A stretch of DNA of 64,000 nt from Mitsuaria sp. 7 (GTDB taxonomy: Bacteria > Pseudomonadota > Gammaproteobacteria > Burkholderiales > Burkholderiaceae_C): the NCBI RefSeq assembly GCF_001653795.1, contig NZ_CP011514.1, positions 2,808,279 through 2,872,278 of the forward strand, written 5' to 3'. Shown piece after piece: positions 8,151 to 18,602 of the stretch. The notes beneath the pieces were generated by a model, which was not told the origin of the DNA, ran no database searches, and was given only the letters and a program-made list of their open reading frames with translations. Both the position numbers and the translations under genes were made by a program. Within the stretch, counting starts at the first letter, position 1; every line of letters begins with the position of its first letter.

Positions 8151-9437
8151 TCAGGCCTTCGCGTCCCCGGCGCGGGGCGGCACCACCGGTGCGCGGTCGA
8201 CCGCAGGCGCGCCAGCGCCAGCGCCGGGCGCGACGGCCGCATGAGCGGCCTGCTGCGCCGCGCGAGCGCCCTGCCCGCTCTTCAATGCCCGGCCCAGCGC
8301 GACCACGCGCGCGGCGTTGCCGTGCCAGGTCAACTGCAAGCGGCCGATCGTGGCGCGAGCGCCTTCGCCCAGGCGGCGGCGCAGCGCGTCGTCCGACGCC
8401 AGCTTCGCCAGCAGCGCTTCCAGCGCACCGGCCTGCGCCGGGTCGAAGAGCAGCGCATTGAGGTCGTCGTCCAGGACTTCCTCGATGTTGGGCTGGTTCG
8501 GCGCGACGATGGCCTTGCCGAGCGCCAGGTATTCGAAGAGCTTCAGCGGCGACGCGTACGCGACCACCGCCGGCTGCAGCGCGATGTCGAAGGCGGCCAC
8601 GTAGGCCGGCACCGCGTCGCGCGAGACCACGCCGGTGAAGCGCACGCGCTCGCCGAGTTTCAACTCGCCGGCCAAGGCTTCGAGGTCGGCCCGCGCCGGC
8701 CCGTCGCCGACCAGCAGCAGTCGCGCATTGGCGGGCGCCGCGCCGGTCGCCATCCAGCGGATCACGCGGTCCATGCCGTGCCAGTCGCGCACGAAGCCGG
8801 TGAAGCCCAGCACCAGCGCGCCCTCCCAGCCGAGCGTGCGCTTGGCCTCGTCGGGCGACGGTGCCGCGTCGAAGTGTTCCTCGTTGATGCCGTTCGGGAT
8901 CACGACGAGGTGATCCTGCGGCACGCCGCGCGCGCCCACCATCGCGCCGAGCACCTTCGTCACGGGCAGCACCGCGTCGGCGCCGCGCCAGACGGTGTCT
9001 TCGGCCCAGCGCGCGATGCGCGGCAGCGCCAGGCCGCCGAACTTCGCGCGCTCGTCGACCAGCGGCGCATTCACCTCCAGCAGCAGCGGCACGCGCAGGC
9101 GCCGCTTGAGCATCAGCCCGCTCAGCAGGAAGAGGTTGTAGCGTTCGTAGATCAGGTCGGGCTGGAAGTCCTTGGCCGCGGCCGCGAGGCGGCGGTAGGC
9201 CACCAGCGAGTACGCCAGCTCCAGCAGCTCGTAGACGAACTTGGGCAGCTTCGCGCGCAGGCGGTGCACCCAGCCGGTGTCGTCGCCCATCTTGGCCTTG
9301 TCCTCGGGCGCCGACTCGCCGCCGGGCGCGACCACGCGCACCTCGTGGCCGAGCGCGCGCAGCGAGCCGATCATCTCCTCGATGTGGACCGCCTGGCCGT
9401 CCTTGGACGCGGTGCGATGGTGGTAGAGGATCTTCAT
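8151..9437 (-). CDS. Glycosyltransferase family 4 protein
   Basis: GT-B glycosyltransferase, 428 aa. The N-terminus MKILYHHRTASKDGQAVHIE is characteristic of a subgroup found in XrtA clusters. Donor-domain landmarks are VIPNGINEEHF, LVLGFTGFVRDWHG, LLLVGDGPARADLEALA and SPLKLFEYLALGKAIVAPNQPN. The last 45 residues are an Ala/Gly/Pro-rich tail beyond the catalytic domain. It lies 7 bp downstream of the amidotransferase gene and 3 bp upstream of the next glycosyltransferase, so it is cotranscribed. The acceptor and sugar are unknown. Confidence 0.87.
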   Translation of the reverse strand: MKILYHHRTASKDGQAVHIEEMIGSLRALGHEVRVVAPGGESAPEDKAKMGDDTGWVHRLRAKLPKFVYELLELAYSLVAYRRLAAAAKDFQPDLIYERYNLFLLSGLMLKRRLRVPLLLEVNAPLVDERAKFGGLALPRIARWAEDTVWRGADAVLPVTKVLGAMVGARGVPQDHLVVIPNGINEEHFDAAPSPDEAKRTLGWEGALVLGFTGFVRDWHGMDRVIRWMATGAAPANARLLLVGDGPARADLEALAGELKLGERVRFTGVVSRDAVPAYVAAFDIALQPAVVAYASPLKLFEYLALGKAIVAPNQPNIEEVLDDDLNALLFDPAQAGALEALLAKLASDDALRRRLGEGARATIGRLQLTWHGNAARVVALGRALKSGQGARAAQQAAHAAVAPGAGAGAPAVDRAPVVPPRAGDAKA

Positions 9438-9444
9438 TCGGAAC

Positions 9445-11361
9445 TCAGGCGGCCTCGCGCATCGAGGTCGCGCCCATCACGTTGCGCAGGAACGCGTCGT
9501 ACATCAGCAGCGTCCAAAGCGGCGTGCTGTGATCGCGGCTGCCGTTCTCATGCTGCTCGACCATCTGGCCGACGGTCTTGAGGTCGAACATGCCCGAATC
9601 GGCGAGTGGCCCGCCCAGCAGCGAGTTGCGCACGCGCTGGCGCAGCGGTCCGCGGAACCAGCGCGACAGCGGCACGGCGAAGCCCATCTTGGGCCGGTAC
9701 AGCACGTCGTTGGGCAGATGCGGTTCGAGCGTCTTCTTGAACAGGTACTTGCCCTCGCCGCCGCGCAGCTTCAGGTGGGACGGCAGCGTGGCCAGCCACT
9801 CGACCAGCGGGTGGTCCATCAGCGGCTCGCGCACTTCCAGCGAATGCGCCATCGACGCGCGGTCGACCTTGGTGTTGATGTCGCCGACCAGGTAGGTGTG
9901 CGTGTCGATGTACTGGATCATCGCCAGCGGATCGTCGGTGTTGGCGCGCTCCGCGTGCTTCAGGAACAGGTCGCGCGCGTTGTAGCCGCCCAGCTCCGAC
10001 TTGAAGCGCGCGCTGTACAGCGGCATGCGCTCGTTGTCGCGGATCACGGACATGGTGTGGAAGTAGGCCTCGACCGAGTTGCGCGCCAGCGCCTGGAAGG
10101 TCGTCTTCGCGCGGAACACGCGCGGCGCCCAGTCCGCCTTCGGATAGAGCCGGCCCAGCGTGCCGAACAGCGGCTTGCGCAGGCCCAGCGGCAGGCTGGC
10201 GCGCATGCGCTCCTCCATCATGTGCAGCTTGTAGCGGCGATAGCCGCCGAAGCTCTCGTCGCCGCCGTCGCCCGACAGCGCCACCGTCACGTGCTTGCGC
10301 GCGAGCTGGCAGACGCGATAGGTCGGGATCGCGGAGCTGTCGGCGTAGGGCTCGTCGTAGAGCCGCGCCAGCGTGTCGATCAGGTCGAAGTCGTCGCTCT
10401 GGACGGTCTCGACGTGGTGCTCGGTCTGGTAGCGGTCGGCCACCATCTGCGCGAACTCGGACTCGTTGTACTGCGGGTCGTCGAAGCCGATCGAGCAGGT
10501 CTTCACCGGCCCGTTTGTCTCGCCGGCCATCATCGCGACGACCGCGCTCGAGTCCACGCCGCCCGACAGGAAGGCGCCCAGCGGCACTTCGGAGATCAGC
10601 CGCAGCTTGACCGCCTCGCGCAGGCGGCGGGTCAGTTCTTCCTGCGCCTGGACCTCGTCGATCTTGCTGTCGGTCGTGAAGCTCACGTCCCAGTAGCGGC
10701 GCGGCTGGCCCAGCGGCTCGCCGCGCTTGATGACCAGCGTGTGCCCCGGCGGCAGCTTCAGCGCCTGGCGGAAGATGGTGCGCGGCTCGGCGACGTAGCC
10801 CAGCGCGAAGTACTCCTCCACCGCCTGCGGGACGATCTCGCGCTTCATGCCCGGATGCGCGAGCAGCGCCTTCAGTTCGGAGCCGAAGACCAGCGTGCCG
10901 TCGTCCAGCAGGCCGTAGAACATCGGCTTCACGCCGAGCCGGTCGCGCGCCATGAAGAGCTGGTCGCGCGCCTTGTCCCAGATGACGAACGCGAACATGC
11001 CGCGCAGCTTCTGGACGCAGTCCTCGCCCCAGGCGGACCAGGCGTGCACGATGGCCTCGGTGTCGCTCTTGGTCTGGAACTGGTAGCCCAGCGCGGTGAG
11101 CTCGGCGGTCAGCTCGCGGTAGTTGTAGATCTCGCCGTTGAAGACGATGCCCACCGAGTGGTCCGCGTTGAACAGCGGCTGCTGGCCGGTCGCGATGTCG
11201 ATGATGGACAGCCGGCGGTGGCCGAAGGCCAGGCCGGGCTGCAGGTGGATGGAGCCTTCATCGGGGCCGCGGTGGTGCAACGAGTCGTTGATGCGATGCA
11301 TCAGCGCGCCGTCGAAGTCGCGCCGCCCCCGGGTATCGAAAAGTCCGCTGATTCCGCACAT
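9445..11361 (-). CDS. Exosortase A system-associated amidotransferase 1 (asparagine synthase family)
   Basis: A complete glutamine-dependent asparagine synthase-like enzyme of 638 aa. It begins MCGISGLFD, so Cys2 is the glutaminase nucleophile, and carries RGPDEGS, the ATP-pyrophosphatase PPi-loop LSGGVDSSAVVAMM and the later LSGDGGDESFGGY. In XrtA loci this subfamily is taken to amidate uronic-acid residues of the exopolysaccharide. It contrasts with the Cys-less homologue at 202-1866. Start ATG 11361 gives the required Met-Cys. It lies 24 bp downstream of the XrtA-type glycosyltransferase and 7 bp upstream of the next. Confidence 0.93.
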   Translation of the reverse strand: MCGISGLFDTRGRRDFDGALMHRINDSLHHRGPDEGSIHLQPGLAFGHRRLSIIDIATGQQPLFNADHSVGIVFNGEIYNYRELTAELTALGYQFQTKSDTEAIVHAWSAWGEDCVQKLRGMFAFVIWDKARDQLFMARDRLGVKPMFYGLLDDGTLVFGSELKALLAHPGMKREIVPQAVEEYFALGYVAEPRTIFRQALKLPPGHTLVIKRGEPLGQPRRYWDVSFTTDSKIDEVQAQEELTRRLREAVKLRLISEVPLGAFLSGGVDSSAVVAMMAGETNGPVKTCSIGFDDPQYNESEFAQMVADRYQTEHHVETVQSDDFDLIDTLARLYDEPYADSSAIPTYRVCQLARKHVTVALSGDGGDESFGGYRRYKLHMMEERMRASLPLGLRKPLFGTLGRLYPKADWAPRVFRAKTTFQALARNSVEAYFHTMSVIRDNERMPLYSARFKSELGGYNARDLFLKHAERANTDDPLAMIQYIDTHTYLVGDINTKVDRASMAHSLEVREPLMDHPLVEWLATLPSHLKLRGGEGKYLFKKTLEPHLPNDVLYRPKMGFAVPLSRWFRGPLRQRVRNSLLGGPLADSGMFDLKTVGQMVEQHENGSRDHSTPLWTLLMYDAFLRNVMGATSMREAA

Positions 11362-11385
11362 GGTCCTACCCCGCGTCCGTCCGTG

Positions 11386-12579
11386 TCAGTTCTTGTGGCT
11401 GGCGGCATTGTGGCCGCGCAGCGTGTCATACAGCCCCTGGTACCGAGCGACCATGGCGCGCATGCTGAAATCCTGCTCCACCCGGGCCCGGCCGGCTTCG
11501 CCCATCGCGGCGGCCCGCGCCGGATCGCGCGCCAGTCGCAGCAGCGCCGCGGCCATCGCGGTCGGATCCGCGGCGGGCACCAGCAGGCCGCTCACGTCGC
11601 GCGTGACCAGGTCCGCGTTGCCGCCGACCTCGGTCGCGACCACCGGCAACCCGCTGGCCATCGCCTCGAGGATGGTGTTGGAGATGCCCTCGGCCAGCGA
11701 GGGCAGCGCGAAGACGTGCAGTCCGCGCATCACCGCCGGCACGTCGGTGCGCTCGCCCGGGAGCCAGGCGATGTCGTCCAGGCCGGCCTCGTCGAGCAAG
11801 GCCTGGCACTGCGCCCGCAACGGACCGTCGCCGATCAGCACGAGCCGGGCGCGTTCCCGGAGGTCCGGCGCCTGGCCGATCAGCGCGATGAAGGCGCGCG
11901 TCAGCATCAGCTGGTCCTTCACCGGCGCCATGCGGCCGACGGTGCCGATCAGCCAGTGCGTGGCGGGATCGAAGGGGCAGCCCGGGATGGTCTCGACCTG
12001 CTGGCGCTGGAAGCGCAGCGTGTCGACGCCGTTGACGAACTGGCTCACGCGCGCCGGCGGCACGCCCACCGGACCGGTGAGGTAGTCGCCGAGATCACGC
12101 GACAGCGCGATGTAGTGCGAGACGAAGGGCTTGTAGAAGCGGCGCACGCGCTGGTAGGCGCGGTTGCGGCCGTCGAGGTCGCCGACGTCGCGGCCGTGCT
12201 CGCCGTGGATGCGCACCGGCACGCGCGCGGCCCAGGCCGGCAACTGCACTTCCAGCGCCGCCAGGTTGCGGCTGTGCACGATGGCGGGCTTGAGCGCGCG
12301 GAACAGCTTGTAGAGCTTGGGATAGAGCCAGAAGCCCTGCCCCGGCGGCTTGTCGAGCGCGAAACACTCGACGTCGTCGCGCTGCAGCCGCTTGCGGAAA
12401 TCGGTGACCTCGGTCAACGCGACGATCGCATGCCGGTAGCGGTCCGCCGGCATGTGGTTGATCAGGTTCACCACGCCGTTCTCGAGACCGCCCGTGTCGA
12501 AGCGGTACATCACGTGCAGCACCAGGGGCCGCTCGTCGGCGGCCGCGATGGCTCGCTCGGCGCTCAGGTCGGCGCTCAT
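11386..12579 (-). CDS. XrtA/PEP-CTERM system glycosyltransferase (TIGR03088-like)
   Basis: GT-B glycosyltransferase of 397 aa. The segment [20 protein letters not shown] near residue 20 is the signature opening of the XrtA-associated sugar transferase 2 subfamily. Later landmarks are [22 protein letters not shown] and [20 protein letters not shown] (EX7E region). ATG 12579 overlaps the stop of xrtA by four bases (ATGA), meaning translational coupling. Cytoplasmic; it adds a sugar to the exopolysaccharide repeat unit. Subfamily assignment is from memory of conserved motifs, so the exact model should be treated as likely rather than certain. Confidence 0.9.
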   Translation of the reverse strand: MSADLSAERAIAAADERPLVLHVMYRFDTGGLENGVVNLINHMPADRYRHAIVALTEVTDFRKRLQRDDVECFALDKPPGQGFWLYPKLYKLFRALKPAIVHSRNLAALEVQLPAWAARVPVRIHGEHGRDVGDLDGRNRAYQRVRRFYKPFVSHYIALSRDLGDYLTGPVGVPPARVSQFVNGVDTLRFQRQQVETIPGCPFDPATHWLIGTVGRMAPVKDQLMLTRAFIALIGQAPDLRERARLVLIGDGPLRAQCQALLDEAGLDDIAWLPGERTDVPAVMRGLHVFALPSLAEGISNTILEAMASGLPVVATEVGGNADLVTRDVSGLLVPAADPTAMAAALLRLARDPARAAAMGEAGRARVEQDFSMRAMVARYQGLYDTLRGHNAASHKN

Positions 12580-14231
12580 GTCGGCGCCCCTGGCGATGAG
12601 GATGATGCGGGTGATGCGGGCGTCAGGGTCGTCGCAGGCGTGGCACGCCCGCCGCCGTCACGCACGCGGCGGAGCTCGGCGTCGATCGTGCCCCAGTGCT
12701 GGCGCAGGAAGAGGTCGAGCCGCTGCGGGGCGAGCTCGTCGGCCTCGGTATAGACGAGCACCAGCGCCGCATCGTCGCCGCGGCCCTGGAGCCGCCCCAG
12801 CGCGCCTTGCACTCGCGCCTGCAAGGCGCTCGTCATCGGCTGGCCGTTGATCCAGTACACATGCCACACCAGCATCCGCGGCGCGGTCACCGCGTCCAGC
12901 GACGAGGCACGGACCTGCGTGGTCAGCACGGGAACCGGCGCGCCCGGGCTGCCGGTGACCGGCGCGAACGTCGCCTGGCCGCGGCCGGTGACGGCCCAGT
13001 GCTTGTCCTCCGCGGACACGACGGCGTTGCTGGAACTGACCAGCTTGCGCTCGTAGTCCTGGTCGCGGAAGTACTGCAGATGCAGCCCGACGCGCGACGT
13101 TGCGGCGCCGACCTGGGCCGGGCCGGTGAACTCCTGGTGCAGCGCGGCATTGGCGCCTTCGAAGTCGGGAATCCAGGCATCCGACGGCACGGTCTGGTCC
13201 ACCCAGCCCGGCTCCACGGACACCGCGGGCAATGCGGCGATCGGAGCCGAGTGCCCCTGGCGCAGCAGGACGCCAGCGGTGACCGGCAGCGAGATCGCGA
13301 GCAGCACCGCCACGGTGGCCGCCCAGCCGGCACCGGCGCCCGCCGCGACCGGATCGCGCGGCGGCGGCACCAGCGGCAGCTCGGGCTGCGCCCAGCGCGC
13401 GCCGATCAGGAACATCGCCAGCATCACGATGCCGAAGAACAGCCAGCCGTAGATCAGGTGGTCGACGCCGACCGCGAGCGTGTTGCCCGACAGGTGGCCG
13501 ATCATCACGATCAGGTAGGCGCGCGCCCAGTTCGCCACCAGCGGCAGCGCCAGCGCGAAGGCGATGAAGCCCAGCCGACGGCGCGTCGAGTGGTAGCTGA
13601 GGTAGGCGTACAGGGTGCCCACCATCGCCGACGCGATCAGGTAGCGCACGCCGGAGCAGGCCTCGACGACGGACCACTGGCCGCTCGGGATGATGAACTG
13701 CAGGCCTTCCTGATAGACCGGCAGGCCGCTGAGCCGCAGCGCGACGACGGTGAACTTCGCGGTCCAGTCCATCAGCTGCGGTAGCAGGAACTCGCCGACC
13801 GGCACGCAGAAGAAGAGAAAGCCCAGCGGGAAGACCATCTCGCGCGCGACGCGCCAGCCCAGCACCGCGGGCACCAGCAGCACCAGCATCGCGACCAGCG
13901 TGAACTGCGTGACCGCGTTGATCGCGGCGAAGTCGGCGAACAGCCAGACCGCGCCCAGCGCCACGATGGGCAGCGCCAGCCACGGCACCGGCCGGGGCGT
14001 CAGCGGCGCCACCATGACGCGGCGGTGCCAGGCGAGCCACAGCACGATAGGCGGCACCAGGAAGGCATGGGTGAAGGTGCCGGAGCGCCACCAGATCGTC
14101 ACCATGCCGAGCGCCGTCTGCCGGTACAGCAGCAGCAAGGCGACGACGAGCAGCACCAGCATCGCCAGCGGGCGGCGCCAGGCGTCGGGAATGCCGCGCT
14201 GCTGGAGCGCGGAGGGCGTGGTGGCACTCAT
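12576..14231 (-). CDS. xrtA: Exosortase A with C-terminal EpsI domain
   Basis: Membrane cysteine transpeptidase expected to cut PEP-CTERM tails, fused to an EpsI domain; 551 aa. Residues 1 to about 310 form the exosortase with eight or so membrane segments. The catalytic cysteine is Cys192 ([11 protein letters not shown]), the conserved arginine Arg237 (NWARAYL), and the conserved histidine His258 ([11 protein letters not shown]) or His246. From about residue 315 a single membrane segment leads into a periplasmic EpsI-type domain ([31 protein letters not shown]). ATG 14231 is chosen because it overlaps the preceding stop as ATGA; the frame is open upstream without support. The PEP-CTERM protein at 25169-26125 is a likely substrate. 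Confidence 0.95.
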   Translation of the reverse strand: MSATTPSALQQRGIPDAWRRPLAMLVLLVVALLLLYRQTALGMVTIWWRSGTFTHAFLVPPIVLWLAWHRRVMVAPLTPRPVPWLALPIVALGAVWLFADFAAINAVTQFTLVAMLVLLVPAVLGWRVAREMVFPLGFLFFCVPVGEFLLPQLMDWTAKFTVVALRLSGLPVYQEGLQFIIPSGQWSVVEACSGVRYLIASAMVGTLYAYLSYHSTRRRLGFIAFALALPLVANWARAYLIVMIGHLSGNTLAVGVDHLIYGWLFFGIVMLAMFLIGARWAQPELPLVPPPRDPVAAGAGAGWAATVAVLLAISLPVTAGVLLRQGHSAPIAALPAVSVEPGWVDQTVPSDAWIPDFEGANAALHQEFTGPAQVGAATSRVGLHLQYFRDQDYERKLVSSSNAVVSAEDKHWAVTGRGQATFAPVTGSPGAPVPVLTTQVRASSLDAVTAPRMLVWHVYWINGQPMTSALQARVQGALGRLQGRGDDAALVLVYTEADELAPQRLDLFLRQHWGTIDAELRRVRDGGGRATPATTLTPASPASSSSPGAPT

Positions 14232-15499
14232 GCCGCTTGTCCTTGCACTTGCCCTGGCAGGCTCCCCGGCACGCTTCTCTGCGAGGTCCCTTGCGGCAGG
14301 TAGCCGTCCAGCTTGGCCAGGTGGGCCTGCCAACTGAAATGGCGCAGCACGCGTTCGCGCGCCTGCTGGCCGATCGCCTGCGCGCGGGTCGGCGCGCTCA
14401 GCAAGGCGTGGACCAGTTCGAGGTAGTCGGCCGCGCTGTCGGCCGACAGCAGGTCCTGGCCGGCGATCACGCCGTCGGCGCCCAACGCCTCGACGCAGCT
14501 GCGCGCCGCCACGACCGGACGGCCCACGGCCATCGCCTCGAGGATCTTGTTCTGCACGCCGCGCGCCAGGCGCAGCGGCGCGACGACGGCCGCCGCGTGC
14601 TGCAGGTAGGGCCGCACATCCGGCACCGTGCCGGTCACACGCACGGCGTCGCCGGCCAGCGCCAGCACCGCGGGCGTGGGCGCGCGGCCGACGATGGTGA
14701 AGCGCAGCGTCGGCCAGCGCTCGCGCAGCTGCGGCAGCACCTCGGCGGCAAACCACTGCACGGCATCCACGTTCGGCCAGTAGTCCATGGCGCCGGTGAA
14801 GACCAGCGGCAGTTCATCGGCCGCGAAGGGACTCGCCTGCAGCGGCAGCGGGGCGAAATAGCCGCTGTCGACGCCGTTGCCCAGCGCCTCGACCGGCGCG
14901 CCGGTGGACGACAGGCGCTGGAACAGCGCCTTCTCGCCCTCGGTGACGAAGAACGAGCAGCGCGCCTGCTCGGCGACGCGGCGCTCGTAGGCCAGCAGTT
15001 CGCGGCCCTCGCGGCGGTAGAGCCAGGACATCGGCCAGCGGTTGGCCTTGGCGTAGTCGGTCCACTTGGCCGAGTCCACGTCGACGAAGTCGACCAGCAT
15101 CGGCACCGGGCCGGCGATGGCACGCAGCTGCTCGGCGTACTGCGCCATCGTCGAGGAGAACACGACGATCGCGTCGAAGCGCTGCGTCTTGGCGATGCGC
15201 GCGATCCAGTCGCGCATCGCGCGGTGGCGGTAGTACGGCAGGCTCAAGGCCTCGCCGGTGGCCAGGCCGCGCAGGCTGGCCACGCGCGCCAGCAGCGGGT
15301 TCAGGTCGGCGGCGAAGAGCTGCTCGCACTGCGCCTGCAGCGCGGGCACGTGCGCCCAGTCCTCGGCGTCGTCGACGAAGGTGCCCAGCCAGACCTTGTG
15401 ATGCGCGGTCAGGTGCTTGAGCAGGTGGTAGGACCGCAGCTTGTCGCCCTTGTTGGGCGGGTACGGCAGCCGGTGGACCAGGTAGAGGATGTTGGCCAT
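14228..15499 (-). CDS. XrtA/PEP-CTERM system glycosyltransferase (TIGR03087-like)
   Basis: GT-B glycosyltransferase, 423 aa, with the diagnostic N-terminus [20 protein letters not shown] of the XrtA-associated sugar transferase 1 subfamily. The donor domain shows [39 protein letters not shown] and [11 protein letters not shown]. Start ATG 15499 gives this motif directly. It sits between the FemAB-like gene (10 bp gap) and xrtA (4-bp overlap). Cytoplasmic; probably acts in repeat-unit assembly. Confidence 0.92.
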   Translation of the reverse strand: MANILYLVHRLPYPPNKGDKLRSYHLLKHLTAHHKVWLGTFVDDAEDWAHVPALQAQCEQLFAADLNPLLARVASLRGLATGEALSLPYYRHRAMRDWIARIAKTQRFDAIVVFSSTMAQYAEQLRAIAGPVPMLVDFVDVDSAKWTDYAKANRWPMSWLYRREGRELLAYERRVAEQARCSFFVTEGEKALFQRLSSTGAPVEALGNGVDSGYFAPLPLQASPFAADELPLVFTGAMDYWPNVDAVQWFAAEVLPQLRERWPTLRFTIVGRAPTPAVLALAGDAVRVTGTVPDVRPYLQHAAAVVAPLRLARGVQNKILEAMAVGRPVVAARSCVEALGADGVIAGQDLLSADSAADYLELVHALLSAPTRAQAIGQQARERVLRHFSWQAHLAKLDGYLPQGTSQRSVPGSLPGQVQGQAA

Positions 15500-15509
15500 C
15501 GCGCCGTCC

Positions 15510-16568
15510 TCAGCCCAGGCTGCGCACGATGTGCGGGCCCAGCCAGTTGGCGACGGAGATCGGCAGCTTGCGCCAGGCCTTGATCATGAGCTGGTACTTG
15601 GCGTTGCTGGGATTGTTCTGCGGCACGGCCTCGCGCTTGTAGAGGCAGTACTCGTAGTTCAGCGGCGTGGGCTCGAAGCCCCAGTTCTTCTTGAACGCAT
15701 AGCTGCCGGTGTCCTGCTTGCTGCGGCCGTAGTCGAAGACCTTGAGCCCGCGGCCGCAGGCGCGGCGCATCAGTTCCCAGTACTTGAAGTCGTTGGCGGC
15801 CAGGTCGCGCGCGGCGACCGCGTCGCCGGCGTAGTACGGCAGCACCTCGTCGCGGAAGTAGAAGCTCAGCACGCCCGACAGCGGCTCGCCCTGCGGGCTG
15901 CTGACGATCAGCACTTCGGCCGCGTCGCCGAACTCGTCCAGCAGCGCCTGGAAGTAGCGCCTGGGCATCGCCGGCGTGCCGTGACGATGGACGTTGTCCG
16001 CGTACAGCGCGAAGAAGCGCGACACGTCGCGATCGATTTCCGCCTTCAGCTCGTTCTTGATGCCCTTGCGCACCATCGCGCGCTGCTTGCGCGGGATGGC
16101 CAGCATGTTGGCCTCCTCGTCCTCGAGGATCTCCTTGCGGAAGGTCACGTAGAGGTCCTGGTGCGGCCAGTCGAGGTGACGGCGCTCGACGTTGCGCAGC
16201 TCCAGGTGCTCGACGCCGAGCTGGCGAGCGAGCGCCTGCGCCTCGTCCTCGAGCGCGCGGGCCGCTTCGTCGCTGGTCGCGGCGACGCCGCCGTAGACCG
16301 CGAACGGCAGGCCGACCAGCGCATGACCGAAGAGCCGGCTCTTGTTCTCGGCCAGCGGCAGCACGCCCTCGATGACGCCGTCGCGTTCCGCGTAGAGGAA
16401 GTAGCCCGCATGGCCGAACTGCTTGCGGATGATCCGCTGCCAGGCCGCCAGGTGGAAGAAGCTGGCCGACGGACAGGCCTGCACGAACGCGTCCCAGCGC
16501 TTCGCGCCCTCCGCGTCCTTCAGCGCCAGGCGCTTGACCTGGACCGCCGACGTCGAGGTGAGGGTCAT
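15510..16568 (-). CDS. FemAB family XrtA/PEP-CTERM system-associated protein
   Basis: GNAT-fold protein of 352 aa resembling FemA/FemB aminoacyl transferases. Landmarks include SASFFHLAAWQRIIRKQFGH near residue 35, LPLAENKSRLFG, and a second GNAT half ending KVFDYGRSKQDTGSYAFKKN WGFEP, all typical of the XrtA-linked subfamily. These proteins are thought to add an amino acid or acyl group to the exopolysaccharide or a carrier; the acceptor is not established. A 79-bp gap separates it from the DUF3473 deacetylase upstream. Confidence 0.92.
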   Translation of the reverse strand: MTLTSTSAVQVKRLALKDAEGAKRWDAFVQACPSASFFHLAAWQRIIRKQFGHAGYFLYAERDGVIEGVLPLAENKSRLFGHALVGLPFAVYGGVAATSDEAARALEDEAQALARQLGVEHLELRNVERRHLDWPHQDLYVTFRKEILEDEEANMLAIPRKQRAMVRKGIKNELKAEIDRDVSRFFALYADNVHRHGTPAMPRRYFQALLDEFGDAAEVLIVSSPQGEPLSGVLSFYFRDEVLPYYAGDAVAARDLAANDFKYWELMRRACGRGLKVFDYGRSKQDTGSYAFKKNWGFEPTPLNYEYCLYKREAVPQNNPSNAKYQLMIKAWRKLPISVANWLGPHIVRSLG

Positions 16569-16647
16569 GCCTGCCCCTCGTCTGCGGCAAGCCGCAGCCG
16601 GTCCCCCAAGGGGACGCGAGCTGGCTTGGGACGGCCCTGCGCTGCGC

Positions 16648-17505
16648 TCATGCCGCCAACCGCTCGGCGCCTTCGGGCGCGAGGAAGATCTCGTCCATCC
16701 GCGCCCACGCGAAGTCGCCGAGCAACTGCTCGATGCGCGATTCGGTGCGGCCGATGTTGACGTAGTGGCGGAAGCGCGTCTTCGCGTCGATGCCGGGAAT
16801 GCGCGGCTGTTCCGGATCGATCTCCCACGGGTGGAAGTAGAAGACCGCGCTGCGGCCCTCGACGCGGTTGAAGCGTTCGATCATCCAGCGCGACACGCCG
16901 TAGGGCAGCAGACGGAACCAGCCGCCGCCGCTGCTCGGATAGTTCTTGCCGCGCCAGCGCAGCGTCGTCACCGGCACTTCGATCAGGCCCGGACGGACTT
17001 CGTAGGCGAAGCGCGGCGAATCCGGCATGCCGTAATGGTCGTGCTGGATCGGGTAGACGCTGGAGCTGTAGCGGTAGCCGCATTCGGCCAGCACGTCGAA
17101 GGCCCAGAGGTTGTCCTTGCCGATCGAGAAGCTAGGCGCGCGGTAACCCTTGACCTCGACGCCGCCCAGGTCCTCCAGCAGCGCCTTGGCGTCGCCGACG
17201 TCCTTCAGGAACGAGAGGCGGTCCAGGTCGCTGGCGCGTTCGTGTCCGAAGCCGTGGCTGGCGAGTTCGTGACCGCGCGAGACGATCTCGCGGACGATCT
17301 GCGGATAGCGCTGCGCGATCCAGCCCAGCGTGAAGAAGGTGGCCTTGACGCCCTTCGCGTCGAGCAGATCCAGGATGCGGGCGATGTTGCGCTCGACGCG
17401 GCATTCGCGCGCGTCCCAGTCGCCGCGGGCGATGTAGGGCGCGAAGGCGGACACCTGGAAGTAGTCCTCGACGTCGATGCTCATCGCGTTGCGGATCTTG
17501 TTCAT
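16648..17505 (-). CDS. XrtA system polysaccharide deacetylase (DUF3473 type)
   Basis: CE4 deacetylase of 285 aa with the subfamily opening MSIDVEDYFQVSAFAPY at residue 8. The NodB motifs are VDVEDYF-like (IDVEDYF, catalytic base region), SHGFGHE (metal ligands) and YRAPSFSIG. The C-terminal DUF3473 section contains FYFHPWEIDPEQPRIPG. ATG 17505 overlaps the preceding stop as ATGA, which decides the start. It is expected to deacetylate the exopolysaccharide; the family lacks an obvious signal peptide. Confidence 0.93.
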   Translation of the reverse strand: MNKIRNAMSIDVEDYFQVSAFAPYIARGDWDARECRVERNIARILDLLDAKGVKATFFTLGWIAQRYPQIVREIVSRGHELASHGFGHERASDLDRLSFLKDVGDAKALLEDLGGVEVKGYRAPSFSIGKDNLWAFDVLAECGYRYSSSVYPIQHDHYGMPDSPRFAYEVRPGLIEVPVTTLRWRGKNYPSSGGGWFRLLPYGVSRWMIERFNRVEGRSAVFYFHPWEIDPEQPRIPGIDAKTRFRHYVNIGRTESRIEQLLGDFAWARMDEIFLAPEGAERLAA

Positions 17506-18590
17506 CGCATCGCTCCCACGAGTTTCTGCAGCAGCGCCAGCGTCTGCTGATTGATCCGTTCCAGACGCGTCAGGCTGTCCTCGATGCGCTGCAGGCGCGC
17601 ATCCTGGTCGCTCAGGTTCAGGCCCGCGAGGCCGTCGGCCAGCGCGCCCAGTTCCCCGTTCAGTCCCCCGCCCGCCACGCGCGAGCGCAGCCGCGTCAGG
17701 TCCAGGTCGACCGCGAGGTCGCCCTCCGACGCATCGCCGTTGATCGCCAGGCCATGCACCGCCGGTGCCGGCGCGGACGCCGACTCGGCGGCCAGGTCCT
17801 GCACGACCTCTTCCACGTCGGCCGCGGTCAGGTGCGGGTTCTCGTGCATGAAGCCCAGCAGCAGCAGGCGGTCGCACAGCGTGTTGATGCGGCGCGGGAT
17901 GCCGTGGCTGGCGCGGTGCAGCGCAGTGAAGGCGTCGGCATCGAAGCTGGGCTTGCCGCCCGCCCCGGCGCACTTGAGCCGGTGCTCGATGTAGCGCTGG
18001 GTGTCCTCCTCGTCGAGCGGACCGATGTGGCAGCTCGCCGCGATGCGCTGGCGGAACTGCTCCATCTCGGGCCGCTGCAGGATGCCGCGGAACTCCGGCT
18101 GCCCGACCAGGAAGGTCTGCACCAGCGACTGGTTGCCGAACTGGAAGTTGGACAGCATGCGCAGTTCCTCGACCGCGCGCGCGCTCAGGTTCTGCGCCTC
18201 GTCGACGATCAGCAGGCAGCGCTTGCCGCGGCTGGCCTCGCTGACGAAGAAGGCCTCCAGCGCCATCAGCACTTCGCTCTTGGGCAGGTCCTTGACCCGC
18301 ACGCCGAAGGCGGCGCCGACCAGGCGCAGCGTGTCCTCGGCGTCCAGCTGCGTCGTGACGATGTTGCCGATGACGACGTTGCTGCGGTTCAGGCTGTCCA
18401 GCAGCCCGCGCACCAGCGTCGTCTTGCCGGCGCCGATCTCGCCCGTGATGACGATGAAACCGTCGCTGCGCAGGACCCCGTAGTCGAGGTAGGCCTTGGC
18501 ACGGCGGTGCTGCTTGCTGCCGAAGTAGAAGCTGGGGTCGGGACTGAGCTGGAACGGCTTGCTGGCCAGCCCGTAGAAGGCCTCGTACAT
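17502..18590 (-). CDS. XrtA/PEP-CTERM system-associated ATPase (ExeA/GspA-like)
   Basis: AAA ATPase of 362 aa related to the general-secretion ATPase ExeA. It starts MYEAFYGLASKPFQLSPDPS, the family hallmark; Walker A is GEIGAGKTT (about residue 50) and Walker B is CLLIVDEAQNLS. The C-terminal 100 residues are predicted helical/coiled. It likely powers or regulates assembly of the export machinery across the envelope. It is coupled by a 4-bp overlap to the deacetylase and lies 12 bp downstream of the outer-membrane protein gene. Confidence 0.94.
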   Translation of the reverse strand: MYEAFYGLASKPFQLSPDPSFYFGSKQHRRAKAYLDYGVLRSDGFIVITGEIGAGKTTLVRGLLDSLNRSNVVIGNIVTTQLDAEDTLRLVGAAFGVRVKDLPKSEVLMALEAFFVSEASRGKRCLLIVDEAQNLSARAVEELRMLSNFQFGNQSLVQTFLVGQPEFRGILQRPEMEQFRQRIAASCHIGPLDEEDTQRYIEHRLKCAGAGGKPSFDADAFTALHRASHGIPRRINTLCDRLLLLGFMHENPHLTAADVEEVVQDLAAESASAPAPAVHGLAINGDASEGDLAVDLDLTRLRSRVAGGGLNGELGALADGLAGLNLSDQDARLQRIEDSLTRLERINQQTLALLQKLVGAMR

Positions 18591-18602
18591 GTCGGTGACT
18601 GC

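Noticed and set aside
9529..12753. Very long plus-strand open frame opposite the amidotransferase and glycosyltransferase genes
   Set aside because: Arg/Gln/His-rich composition typical of antisense frames in G+C-rich DNA; the minus-strand genes have clear family motifs.
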